Part shown: piece by piece, positions 25,980 through 34,086 of the stretch | Numbering within the stretch: the first letter of the stretch is position 1 | How the letters are laid out: every line of letters begins with the position of its first letter | Assembly (NCBI GenBank): GCA_050329935.1 | Contig: JBHJOI010000079.1 | Span: 6,208-70,207 of the forward strand | Source: CAYSFW01 sp050329935 | GTDB taxonomy: Bacteria; Pseudomonadota; Gammaproteobacteria; UWMA-0217 | Length of the DNA: 64,000 bases | Reading direction: 5' to 3' | The notes under the pieces: generated by a model | What the model was told of the DNA's origin: nothing | What the model saw: the letters and a program-made list of their open reading frames with translations, nothing else | Databases searched by the model: none | Made by a program: the position numbers and the translations under genes

Positions 25980-26944
25980 CGCCCCGAATCGCGCGTCGTT
26001 CCAACCGGGACCAGGTAACGCGCCTCGTAGTCGCGGTACAGATGGTTGAGCGAACGTTGATATTCGGCCGGCATCACCGCCATCGCCGCGAACTCCGGCG
26101 GCAGGTCGAGCGCCAACGCCTCGGCCATATCCAGCCCGTCACGCGCGGCATGATTCAGGGTCTGGTCGAGCCAGTGCAGATAGGCGGCGGTTTGATCGAT
26201 CGCTCCGCCATCAACGGCGATGGGTCCATGACTCGGGACAAGAATTCGATAAGTCACCCGCCGCAGCCGTTCGAGCTCCGCGAGCCAGCTCTTGAGATCG
26301 GCATGGGGCGTGGTCGGCGCGCGATCATGAAACACGATGCCTCCGGCGAACAACACGCCACTGGCCCGGTCCAACACGACCAGATCACCCGGCGTGTGCC
26401 CGGACAGCGTGATGACCTCCAACAGTCGTCCACCGACCCGCACCACACCAGCGGTCGCGATATCGGTCGGGAGCACCGGTTCGGTCCCTAGCATCCAGGT
26501 ATCGACCAGCCGATACATGTTGTCGGTAAATTGGTCCGCTTGCTGCCGCAGCAGCTCGATCGCGCGCGGGTGGGCGTGTATCGGCACGTCGCGGAACGCC
26601 TGATTGCCGAGGAAATGATCCGGGTGAGGCTTACTTAGATATACACGCAGGATCGGTTTGTCGGTCAAACGGGCAATCGCCGCGCGAAGTTGCTCGCCGT
26701 AAAGTCGCGATGGCCCGGTATTGATGACGATCACGCCCTCATCCCCAACGATCACGCCGGTATTTAATATATTGCCGCCATTGCGGTAAGAAAAATCCTC
26801 GTTCGCGCCTTCGAATACATAAACGCCTAGCGCGATCGCCTTCGGCGCGAGCCCATAGTCACGGCTATCCGCTCCAGCTTCAGTGACCGCCAAAACGAGC
26901 AGCGCAAAACAAACGCTCAGCCAACCGCCCGTCCGGCCGTTCAT
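25976..26944 (-). CDS. Quinoprotein relay system metallo-beta-lactamase-fold protein
   Basis: A 322-residue periplasmic protein (signal peptide LSVCFALLVLAVTEAGA). The beta-lactamase fold shows GVIVINTGPSRLYGEQL, the metal loop SKPHPDHFLGN, VITLSGHTPGDLVVLD and LVPSHGPI. The first ligand of the usual H-x-H-x-D-H motif is Lys here (K-P-H-P-D-H). The family is related to SoxH and travels with PQQ dehydrogenases and a SoxYZ-like carrier, suggesting hydrolytic release from a carrier-bound intermediate. Both ends overlap neighbours by ATGA, so expression is tightly coupled. Confidence 0.85.
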   Translation of the reverse strand: MNGRTGGWLSVCFALLVLAVTEAGADSRDYGLAPKAIALGVYVFEGANEDFSYRNGGNILNTGVIVGDEGVIVINTGPSRLYGEQLRAAIARLTDKPILRVYLSKPHPDHFLGNQAFRDVPIHAHPRAIELLRQQADQFTDNMYRLVDTWMLGTEPVLPTDIATAGVVRVGGRLLEVITLSGHTPGDLVVLDRASGVLFAGGIVFHDRAPTTPHADLKSWLAELERLRRVTYRILVPSHGPIAVDGGAIDQTAAYLHWLDQTLNHAARDGLDMAEALALDLPPEFAAMAVMPAEYQRSLNHLYRDYEARYLVPVGTTRDSGR

Positions 26945-27819
26945 CGACCCGCCTCATTCGAAGTGACGCGCGCGGAAAATCGATTGCCGTTATTGTCTCG
27001 ACCGCGCAGCGTGACCGCGCCGGTTTGCCCGAGATCCAGCGAGAACACCGGGTTTTCCGACACCGGCTCGAACGGTTTGAGGTGCGCAAGATCCTCGCCG
27101 GACTCGGTCGCGACGTGAATATCGGTGATGTGAAATACCGGCACTCCGGGAGCGAGGCCGGTGTCCATGGGATGCATCACACTAAAGCGTAACCGTTGAC
27201 CGTGCTCGCGCGGCCAGGTCGCGGCCCGCGTCTCCCCGAGTCGCGCGGCCCACACCTCGTCGCCGCTGGCAAAACTTGGTAACGTGCAACCGCCGCCGGC
27301 CGCCTCCAACCACACACCACCCACCCGCCAGATCCCATCGCCGGTCCGCACCGCCGCGCGTATGGGTGTCGATTGCTGCACCTTGAACCTGAATCCGATC
27401 GTCGCCCGCGTGCCGGCGCGGGGAAAATAGTCCAACACTTTCGGTATCGGGTTGAGATCCGCGAACACCCGCATCTCGGTCACCCCGTCCAGCGCGCTCG
27501 CGTCCACAAACACCGGCACCTCCAGCGCATCCTCGGCCGAGACGGGTGCGATCACGCGCACCCGATCATCGAACACCACCTTTGCGTCGCCCAGCAGCGT
27601 CGTGACCATGTTCGACCATTGTGTCGAGTCCAGTGGATCTTTCGCTGGCGTCAGAACATCGGTCGTGCCAAGCGCGGCGACGAACAACCCCGGCAGACTC
27701 AGCACAACCAACCACGCGACGCGACCGCGCGCTGACGCGACCGCCCGCCGCGACGGCCGGCCCGCCACGGACCGGCCCGAAAGGCTGGCACATCGAAGAG
27801 CGCCAATAAACCTTGCCAT
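26941..27819 (-). CDS. Quinoprotein dehydrogenase-associated SoxYZ-like carrier protein
   Basis: A 292-residue single-chain fusion resembling SoxY (N-terminal half) and SoxZ (C-terminal half). A membrane-spanning or signal segment occupies residues ~34-52 (VAWLVVLSLPGLFVAALG). The SoxY-like half ends in the carrier motif EAAGGGCTLPS, whose Cys would hold the substrate as a covalent adduct. The C-terminal half has HPMDTGLAPGVPVFHI, like SoxZ. In Sox systems the carrier shuttles thiosulfate sulfur; here the cargo probably relates to alcohol or aldehyde oxidation. The stop overlaps the next gene. Confidence 0.85.
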   Translation of the reverse strand: MARFIGALRCASLSGRSVAGRPSRRAVASARGRVAWLVVLSLPGLFVAALGTTDVLTPAKDPLDSTQWSNMVTTLLGDAKVVFDDRVRVIAPVSAEDALEVPVFVDASALDGVTEMRVFADLNPIPKVLDYFPRAGTRATIGFRFKVQQSTPIRAAVRTGDGIWRVGGVWLEAAGGGCTLPSFASGDEVWAARLGETRAATWPREHGQRLRFSVMHPMDTGLAPGVPVFHITDIHVATESGEDLAHLKPFEPVSENPVFSLDLGQTGAVTLRGRDNNGNRFSARVTSNEAGR

Positions 27820-27827
27820 GCGCCGCG

Positions 27828-28712
27828 CTACTTCTGCTGCGACAGCTTGATCTGCGCAGGCGCCTGGAAGGTCAAGCGGTGGCGCTGGAAGATGCGCTCG
27901 AGCTCGCCGGATTGGCGCATGTCATCGAGCGCCTGATCCAGCGCGAGCGCCAGATCCCCGGCCGCGGCCTTGACCGCGCCGCCGACATCCCAGGCACTCT
28001 GCAGCAGTCCCGGTAATTGCACCGCGCCAATGCGGTAAGCCTCTCGCTGTTCGACCAACGCCGCCTCGATCTCCGCTCGCGGCGCCATCACGCCGCCAAG
28101 CTCACCTCGCATCAGAGCCGCACAGGCTTCGCCGACACTACGGAAATGAACCACGTTGTTACGAATGGCGCCGGCCCGCGCACTGAGCAGATAAAAATCC
28201 GCCAGGGTGTCAAGCTCAACCCCGACCTTTTCCTTTTCGAAGACGCTCAACGCATCAAGTTCATCCGCGACGCGCGGATGCAGCACGACCGCGATCTGAT
28301 CCCGGTGATAAGGCGCGACGAGACGTATTCGCGAGTTACGTTGCGCGATACCGGCATCATGCGGCACGCGCAACATCAAGTCCGCGACTCCGCCGCCGAG
28401 GTAATGCCCCTTCCAGATGTTGTTGCGCAAATCGTCTTCCAATGACTCATCGGCACCGACCCCACGTACCGCGACGCCCACGCCGAGTCGCTCCGCGACT
28501 GCCTTCGCGACGTCGACATCCACCCCCTTCATGATCCCACCCTCAACATACGAATAGGGCGGAAAGTTCGCGTACACCGCGACGTCGAGGACGCCTTTTT
28601 CCTTGATTCGCGCCATTGCCGACTGCTCGGGGTCGGCCGCGTGCGCGACCGCGCTCAGCAAGCCCACCACCAGCGCGACAACGACGCGCGAAATCACATC
28701 GAGTGCTCGCAT
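27828..28712 (-). CDS. MxaJ/XoxJ-like periplasmic substrate-binding protein
   Basis: About 294 residues from ATG 28712, with GAGGTG 6 bases upstream; GTG 28721 is less likely. The signal peptide is VVVALVVGLLSAVAHA. It has the bacterial extracellular solute-binding protein family 3 fold (VLDVAVYANFPPYSYVEGG, MKGVDVDVAKAVAERLG). No ABC permease or ATPase is nearby; this subgroup accompanies PQQ alcohol dehydrogenases, where it is thought to help activate or assemble the enzyme. It lies between the cytochrome and SoxYZ-like genes. Confidence 0.85.
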   Translation of the reverse strand: MRALDVISRVVVALVVGLLSAVAHAADPEQSAMARIKEKGVLDVAVYANFPPYSYVEGGIMKGVDVDVAKAVAERLGVGVAVRGVGADESLEDDLRNNIWKGHYLGGGVADLMLRVPHDAGIAQRNSRIRLVAPYHRDQIAVVLHPRVADELDALSVFEKEKVGVELDTLADFYLLSARAGAIRNNVVHFRSVGEACAALMRGELGGVMAPRAEIEAALVEQREAYRIGAVQLPGLLQSAWDVGGAVKAAAGDLALALDQALDDMRQSGELERIFQRHRLTFQAPAQIKLSQQK

Positions 28713-28728
28713 CAATCCCACCTCGCTT

Positions 28729-29157
28729 TTACTTCGGTTGCTTGATCAACCATGCGCGTATCGCCCACACCGCCTCCTGATCGAGCACACCTTCGAACTT
28801 CGGCATGTAAGTGACACCGTTACGGATCGCACCGTTGCGCACCCGCTCGACGTACCACTCGTCACCTTCGGCATCGTCGGCCAGCAGCCGCAAATCGGGC
28901 GCGATCCCGCCCGATACGGCACCGAGCCCGTGGCAACGCGCGCAGTTCTGATTGTAGGCCGAAGCGCCGAGCGCAACCGCCGCTTCGTTGTCCTTGAAAG
29001 GGTTTCGTTCGACCCAGGCTTCACCCAGTTTCGGCAGACCCGAGGTATCGACCGGTTGCGGTGTCACGTCGCCGTGCCCCCAGGCATGACTCGCTACGAA
29101 CGTAAGCACAAACCCGAGTAATGACATATAGGTCATTGAATTCAATTTAGTTCTCAT
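28729..29157 (-). CDS. Cytochrome c, PedF-like, electron acceptor of PQQ alcohol dehydrogenase
   Basis: About 142 residues from ATG 29157; ATGs at 29172 and 29139 also exist. The signal peptide is MSLLGFVLTFVASHAWG. One heme site is seen, NCARCHGLGAVSGGIAPDL, with a probable axial Met in GVTYMPKFEGVLD. The layout matches cytochrome c550 partners of ethanol-type quinoprotein dehydrogenases. It sits directly after the dehydrogenase gene, so it is the likely periplasmic electron carrier. Confidence 0.88.
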   Translation of the reverse strand: MRTKLNSMTYMSLLGFVLTFVASHAWGHGDVTPQPVDTSGLPKLGEAWVERNPFKDNEAAVALGASAYNQNCARCHGLGAVSGGIAPDLRLLADDAEGDEWYVERVRNGAIRNGVTYMPKFEGVLDQEAVWAIRAWLIKQPK

Positions 29158-29259
29158 ATCCGCACAATTCACTTTAACTACTGTTCGTCACCGACACGAT
29201 CCAGTCGTGCATCACCCGAGCCTGTCGGGCGGTGCACCACGAATCATTTCTACCGCGCA

Positions 29260-31074
29260 TCAACTCTTGTGGAGTTTGAAGACCCAGACCGAACCACCCT
29301 GATTCAGATACTTGACCTGCTGTGCGACGTCACCGCCCCAGAGCGGCACGGCACCGCCCCATCCCGACGGCACCGCGATATATTGCTCGCCATCCATTTC
29401 CCAGGTGACCGGGCAGCCGACCACGCCGGAACCAGTCTGGAACTTCCAGACCTCCGTCCCCGTTTTTGCATCGAAGGCCTTGAGAAATCCTTCCGGCGTA
29501 CCGGTGAACACCAAGCCGCCACCCGTGGTCATCACGCCACCCCAGAGCGGTGCGTTGTTGCGTTGCTCCCAAACGATCTTGCCGGTTTTCGGATCCATTG
29601 CCCGCAGCGCGCCGATGTAGTCCTTGTTGAGCGGCTTGATGGTGAATCCCGCCCCGAGATAAGCGGCGCCTTTCTTGTAGGTGATCGGTTCATTCCAGAG
29701 GTCCATCCCCCACTCGTTCGCGGGCACATAGAACAAGCCAGTATCGGGACTGTAAGCCATCGGCTGCCAGTTCTTACCGCCCAGGAACGACGGCGCGACG
29801 AACACACTATCGCCCTTCTTGCCGTCGCCGCTCTTGGTGGGGTCGCCCGCGCGAACGCCGGTTTCGATTGGGCGTCCGGTCGTCAGATCGATACCCTTGG
29901 CCCAGTCGATCTGGTTGACGAACGGAAACGCATTGAGCAATTTGCCGTTGGTGCGATCGAGCACGTAGAAAAAACCGTTGCGGTCAGCATGCGCCGCCAG
30001 CTTCTTGCCATCGGCGTCGTATGACACCACTTCATTGACACCATCGTAGTCCCAGCCGTCGTTCGGCGTGTACTGGTAGTGCCATTTGATCTTACCGGTA
30101 TCCGGGTCGATCGCGAGGGTCGAGGTCGAATACAGGTTATCACCCGGACGCAAATGCGCGTTCCACGGCGCTGGATTACCGGTGCCGTAGAACACCGTGT
30201 TGGTGTCGGCATCGTAGCTACCACCGTGCCAGGTCGCCGCACCGCCGGTCTTCCACAGGTCGCCCGGCCAGCTCGCGTTGGTGGTCCCAGTCAAGCCATT
30301 CTCGACCTGGGTACCGCCCTCCCACTTGTAACCCATGTGCCCCTCGACCGACGGACGACTCCAGACCATCTTGCCGGTTTTCGCATCACGTGCCTCGACG
30401 CGTCCGATCACACCGAATTCGCCGCCGGAAACGCCCGTGATCACCTTGCCCTTGACGATGATCGGCGCGGCGGTAAACGAATAGCCGGCCTTGTAATCGT
30501 CGATTTTTTCCTTCCAGACCACCTCGCCAGTATCTTGATTGAGCGCGACGATCTGCGCGTCGAGGGTACCGAAAATCACCAGGTTGTCGTACAACGCCGC
30601 GCCGCGGTTGATCACGTCGCAACACGGCAGAATGCCGTCGGGTAGCCGATGGTCGTACTGCCACAACTCCTCCCCGGTCCGCGCGTCGATCGCGAAAATC
30701 CGTGAATACGATGCGGTAACGAACATCTTGCCATTGTGAATCAATGGCTGCGCCTCCTGGCCGCGCTGCTTTTCGCCACCGAACGAGAACGACCAGGCCG
30801 GCACCAGATTCTTGATGGTTTCCGGGTTGATCTGCTTCAGCGGACTGTATCGCTGCCCTTGCAACCCCATCCCCCAACTCAACACATTCGAGGTGTCTTT
30901 CGCGTCGTTGAGAACCATCGCGTCCGTGACCGCGACCGACGCGGCGACCGCTGTCTTGGTCGTGGCAGGTGCGGTCGCGTCGGCGTATACGCCGCCGCTG
31001 GCGATGAGTAGCGCAAGGGCAATCGAGCGTCGAATGAATGGATTCACGCAGTGCTCCGAGTTGGGGTGGTTCAT
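29260..31074 (-). CDS. PQQ-dependent alcohol dehydrogenase, probable lanthanide-dependent (ExaF/PedH-like)
   Basis: 604 residues from ATG 31074 (GGAG 8 bases upstream); GTG 31047 is an alternative. The signal peptide is RRSIALALLIASGGVYADA. It is an eight-bladed propeller with repeated tryptophan-docking motifs. Adjacent cysteines (Cys151-Cys152, ILPCCDVINRG) form the rare ring disulfide, and the metal ligands Glu219 (SGGEFG), Asn300 (GTGNPAPWN) and Asp342 are present. Asp342 is followed by Asp344 in GWDYDGVNE, the D-Y-D pair that marks lanthanide-binding XoxF/ExaF/PedH enzymes; calcium enzymes have Ala or Ser. It oxidises primary alcohols in the periplasm. It heads a six-gene operon behind a sigma-54-type promoter. 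Confidence 0.92.
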   Translation of the reverse strand: MNHPNSEHCVNPFIRRSIALALLIASGGVYADATAPATTKTAVAASVAVTDAMVLNDAKDTSNVLSWGMGLQGQRYSPLKQINPETIKNLVPAWSFSFGGEKQRGQEAQPLIHNGKMFVTASYSRIFAIDARTGEELWQYDHRLPDGILPCCDVINRGAALYDNLVIFGTLDAQIVALNQDTGEVVWKEKIDDYKAGYSFTAAPIIVKGKVITGVSGGEFGVIGRVEARDAKTGKMVWSRPSVEGHMGYKWEGGTQVENGLTGTTNASWPGDLWKTGGAATWHGGSYDADTNTVFYGTGNPAPWNAHLRPGDNLYSTSTLAIDPDTGKIKWHYQYTPNDGWDYDGVNEVVSYDADGKKLAAHADRNGFFYVLDRTNGKLLNAFPFVNQIDWAKGIDLTTGRPIETGVRAGDPTKSGDGKKGDSVFVAPSFLGGKNWQPMAYSPDTGLFYVPANEWGMDLWNEPITYKKGAAYLGAGFTIKPLNKDYIGALRAMDPKTGKIVWEQRNNAPLWGGVMTTGGGLVFTGTPEGFLKAFDAKTGTEVWKFQTGSGVVGCPVTWEMDGEQYIAVPSGWGGAVPLWGGDVAQQVKYLNQGGSVWVFKLHKS

Positions 31075-31169
31075 CTCTCTGGCTCCGTTATGATCGTGGC
31101 AAGGGGCGATTTCGCCTGACCAGCCGCGGCAGCCGCGATGCGATCGGTTCAGGCGAACGCAGACATGCT

Positions 31170-31185
31170 TGCAATTACCAGACCA
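31170..31185 (-). promoter_or_regulatory. Sigma-54 type promoter for the alcohol dehydrogenase operon
   Basis: On the minus strand the sequence TGGTCTGGTAATTGCA has the invariant GG and GC separated by exactly 10 bases, with TGG at -24 and TTGC at -12. Transcription would start near 31159, leaving about 85 bases before the ATG. A sigma-54-dependent activator is encoded divergently, which supports the call. The CAC after TGG in the consensus is not conserved. Confidence 0.65.
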
Positions 31186-31287
31186 CCCTAGCGCGAAGAC
31201 GTCGATGCTCGGCCGATAAGCACTCCCATGTATCTGTTTTAAAATGTTTTCGTAATCCAGGCCCACAGCCCGGCGGCCCATTACCAC

Positions 31288-31301
31288 GGTGTTCAAACAC
31301 C
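31288..31301. promoter_or_regulatory. Short inverted repeat between -24 promoter and palindrome
   Basis: GGTGTTCAAACACC has 6-bp arms around a 2-base centre, about 105 bases upstream of the -24 element. It could be a second activator site or an accessory-factor site. Low confidence. Confidence 0.35.
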
Positions 31302-31321
31302 ACCCTGAAGTGTGACGGAGT

Positions 31322-31339
31322 TGTCACGAATTCGTGACA
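31322..31339. promoter_or_regulatory. Perfect 18-bp palindrome, candidate activator binding site
   Basis: TGTCACGAATTCGTGACA is perfectly symmetric. Extra half-sites flank it (GTGAC at 31312-31316 and GGTGACAG at 31343-31350). It lies about 140 bases upstream of the sigma-54 -24 element, the usual distance for an enhancer bound by an AAA+ activator such as the one encoded at 31902-33866. Confidence 0.6.
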
Positions 31340-31357
31340 CACGGTGACAGCAAGATC

Positions 31358-31513
31358 GCTGCGGCGGGCGCCGCTTCGGGTTGAGTAGGCGAGCGCGTCG
31401 GTAGCGGTTATGCAACTGCCGAGCCCGCGGGTATGGGCTCACGATATCTCCTGCGTACCCTGCCCTGTGCGGCTTTCAACCTCCGGGGCAGCGTCCTCGC
31501 CATGACTGTTAGG
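31358..31513 (+). repeat. Dispersed intergenic repeat, copy D
   Basis: Left landmarks are GGCGCCGCTTCGGGTTGAGTAGG and right landmarks CTCCTGCGTACCCTGCCC, GGCTTTCAACCTCC and GGGGCAGCGTCCTCGCCATG, in the same order and spacing as copies A and C. It is more diverged, and its arms pair only partly. It lies between the palindrome at 31330 and the promoter of the activator gene. Confidence 0.7.
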
Positions 31514-31672
31514 CGCGTAGCAAGCGGTGCCCCAAGCAGAGGCGAGAAGTAAGAAGTTCGCGCGATTTTAGGCAGGAAAAGGCCATGACAAGCACCAATT
31601 GTTGCGTCACCAACACCCCGCCCAAGCCATATTGCCTCGAGACCGCGATATTTCGTCAAAAAAATCTGTCTC

Positions 31673-31703
31673 TTGAATCGCTTGCCTCGTCATGATCTAT
31701 AAT
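31673..31703 (+). promoter_or_regulatory. Possible sigma-70 promoter of the activator gene
   Basis: A perfect -10 TATAAT (31698-31703) is preceded by TTGAAT (31673-31678) with a 19-base spacer, longer than ideal. It would serve the short ORF at 31795 and the activator gene. Confidence 0.4.
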
Positions 31704-31794
31704 TTTAAGGCGCGCCCGGAGCCTTCCTGACAGGGGTTCACTGAATATTCGGGATGACGACCCGACAAGCGCGCACGAAACTCACGAATTTGAC

Positions 31795-31905
31795 ATGAAT
31801 ACACAGAACACCAAACCCGCGAACACCGAGGCCTGCCCGCCGTCGTCGTCCAACAACCCGCTGGTCAGCATACCGGTGGGCGCTTACTTGCAGTCGAGTT
31901 CATGA
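31795..31905 (+). CDS. 36-residue ORF, stop overlapping the activator start
   Basis: The peptide begins MNTQNTKPANTEACPP and ends GAYLQSSS; it is rich in Ser, Asn, Thr and Pro, with one Cys. Its TGA overlaps the ATG of the sigma-54 activator (ATGA), the pattern of translational coupling. No Shine-Dalgarno is evident before its ATG, so it may be weakly translated. It resembles no family known to me. It might be a leader that sets activator levels, or a genuine small protein. Confidence 0.45.
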   Translation: MNTQNTKPANTEACPPSSSNNPLVSIPVGAYLQSSS

Positions 31906-33866
31906 TTTCCGAACACGCTTACCGGATCAGCCGACTAGCGGAGGGCCGGAGCGCTCCGGATTTCGATCTCGAAGCGTTCGTGGTCGAGTCCTGGAAGCGA
32001 TGCATTCAGCAATACGCGATCGATCCCATCGCCGCGCCGCGCATTCCATTCCTCGATTCCGGCGAACTCAAATACCATGTCGAGGAGATGGAGCAGCTCG
32101 CGCGAATCGCCTTGCCCGAAATGCAACAGCTCTACAAAGCCATTACCGGATCGGGTTACGCGATCATACTGACCAACCGCGAAGGCGTGATTCTGAAATC
32201 GGTTTGCGATCCAGCGCTGGAAACCGCGTTTCGCGGCGCCGGATTGGCCCCGGGTGGCCTCTGGGGGGAATCACACGCGGGCACCAATGGCATCGGCACC
32301 TGCATCATCGAACGGACGCCAGTCACGGTGCACCGCGACGAACATTTCCTGGCACACAACATTCATCTGACGTGTAGCGCCGCGCCAATCTTTAATCCTC
32401 GCGGTGAAATGATCGCGGTGCTGGACTTGTCGTCGGTTTCCGGCGAAAGCGCACGTAGCGGCCAGGCGCTGGTACGCGCGCTAGTCAGCAACTCGACCCG
32501 CACGATTGAAAACCAGTTACTACTGCTCAATCACCGCGCCGATTGGATTTTTCGCTTCCACACGCACGCGGAATTTCTCGGACTTCCGCACGAGGCGTTG
32601 CTCGCGATTGGCGAGGACGACCGGATTCGCGCCGCCAACACCGCGGCCAGCCGCTATCTAGGCACCGCGAGTGTACAGGAGTTGATCGGTGAGCCGCTGG
32701 CGCGATTCGTCGGCGCCGACGCGACGAATCTGCTGACCAGCACCCTGGCCCGGGACGGTTATATCTTGCCGTTCCGAATAATCGGCAATCCCTGCCAGCT
32801 TTTCGCGACGCGTTACAACCTGCCGCGTCACACGCAACCAACCGCGGCGCCTACCCGCCACACTCGGCTCGGTCTATGTGAGGTAGCCGGCAAGGATCCG
32901 CGAATGCAGCGCACCGTGCGAAATGCGCTCCGGGTCGTCGATCGCAATGTAGCGTTATTGATTCAGGGCGAGACCGGCGCCGGCAAGGAAGTGTTGGCGC
33001 GCGCGCTGCACGACGCCAGCGAGCGCCGCGATAAGCCGTTTGTCGCGATCAACTGCGCCTCGATTCCGGAATCCTTGATCGAAAGTGAACTCTTCGGCTA
33101 TGGCCGCGGTGCGTTTACCGGTGCTCGCCGCGAGGGCATGAAAGGACGTATCGAGCAAGCAAGCGGCGGCACGCTGTTCCTGGACGAGATCGGCGATATG
33201 CCTTTGGCGCTACAAACGCGGTTGCTGCGCTGCCTCGAGGACTGCGCGATCACCCCGCTCGGTAGCGAGCGCGCGGTCAACATCGACTTGCACGTCATCA
33301 GTGCCAGTCACCGCAATCTCGAGACGCTTGTTCGCGAGGACCGCTTCCGCGAAGACTTGTATTATCGCCTCAATGGTATCAGCCTTGAACTGACGCCACT
33401 GCGGGAGCGCGAGGATTGCCTTGAGTTGATCCACGAAGTGCTTGCCCGCGAAAACGATGGCGCGGCACAGGTGCGGCTCGACGAGACGGCCACCCATGCG
33501 CTACTGGCCTACTCGTGGCCGGGCAACCTTCGCGAACTAAAAAACGTACTGCGTGGCGCGATCGCGCTCAGTACCCATCAAGTCATCACGCTGAACGAAC
33601 TGCCGGCGCGCCTCGCAACCTGCTTGAACACGCCCGCCACAACGCTCGCCGAGCAGACGACGACAAATGCGGAACTCGCGCCGCCTCGTTCCGCGGGGGC
33701 GAATTCGAGTGACAATCCCCTGCACGCCGCCGAAAAGGCCACCTTGTCGCGGGCCCTGGAAGCCCATCAGTGGAACGTCTCGGACACCGCGCGATCACTC
33801 CAGATGAGCCGCAACACGCTCTATCGCAAACTGAAACGACATGGGATCAAGCACCCCCCGACCTGA
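31902..33866 (+). CDS. AcoR-family sigma-54-dependent transcriptional activator
   Basis: 654 residues. An N-terminal sensor region with a GAF-type domain (residues ~60-210, including GGLWGESHAGTNGIGTC) is followed by a PAS-like segment (~230-300) and an AAA+ domain. Walker A GETGAGKE is at 356-363, the sigma-54 contact loop GAFTGA at 403-408 and Walker B GGTLFLDEIGD at ~422-432. The C-terminal Fis-type helix-turn-helix is NVSDTARSLQMSRNTLYRKL. Relatives activate alcohol, acetoin or monooxygenase operons. The divergent promoter and palindrome suggest it switches on the PQQ alcohol dehydrogenase operon. The inducer is unknown. Confidence 0.9.
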   Translation: MISEHAYRISRLAEGRSAPDFDLEAFVVESWKRCIQQYAIDPIAAPRIPFLDSGELKYHVEEMEQLARIALPEMQQLYKAITGSGYAIILTNREGVILKSVCDPALETAFRGAGLAPGGLWGESHAGTNGIGTCIIERTPVTVHRDEHFLAHNIHLTCSAAPIFNPRGEMIAVLDLSSVSGESARSGQALVRALVSNSTRTIENQLLLLNHRADWIFRFHTHAEFLGLPHEALLAIGEDDRIRAANTAASRYLGTASVQELIGEPLARFVGADATNLLTSTLARDGYILPFRIIGNPCQLFATRYNLPRHTQPTAAPTRHTRLGLCEVAGKDPRMQRTVRNALRVVDRNVALLIQGETGAGKEVLARALHDASERRDKPFVAINCASIPESLIESELFGYGRGAFTGARREGMKGRIEQASGGTLFLDEIGDMPLALQTRLLRCLEDCAITPLGSERAVNIDLHVISASHRNLETLVREDRFREDLYYRLNGISLELTPLREREDCLELIHEVLARENDGAAQVRLDETATHALLAYSWPGNLRELKNVLRGAIALSTHQVITLNELPARLATCLNTPATTLAEQTTTNAELAPPRSAGANSSDNPLHAAEKATLSRALEAHQWNVSDTARSLQMSRNTLYRKLKRHGIKHPPT

Positions 33867-34086
33867 CCGATCTCGCGCCACGCGCGCGTAAACTACACGG
33901 ACCGGATGCCGGTTAGACTCCGCCATTGGACATCCGCGGTTCGGGTAAATAGCAAACGACGCGGGGGGTGTTTGATGACCCACGCGCGCAGCGTATATGC
34001 TTCGCAACGCGACCTGTCTGCACGATCCCTCGCCTTCTGGCTACTGGCTCCTTCAAATTTGCCGCTTACCGACAGAACGTCGGCAA

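Noticed and set aside
29269..30024. 251-codon plus-strand frame
   Set aside because: Antisense to the alcohol dehydrogenase gene, whose motifs are unambiguous.
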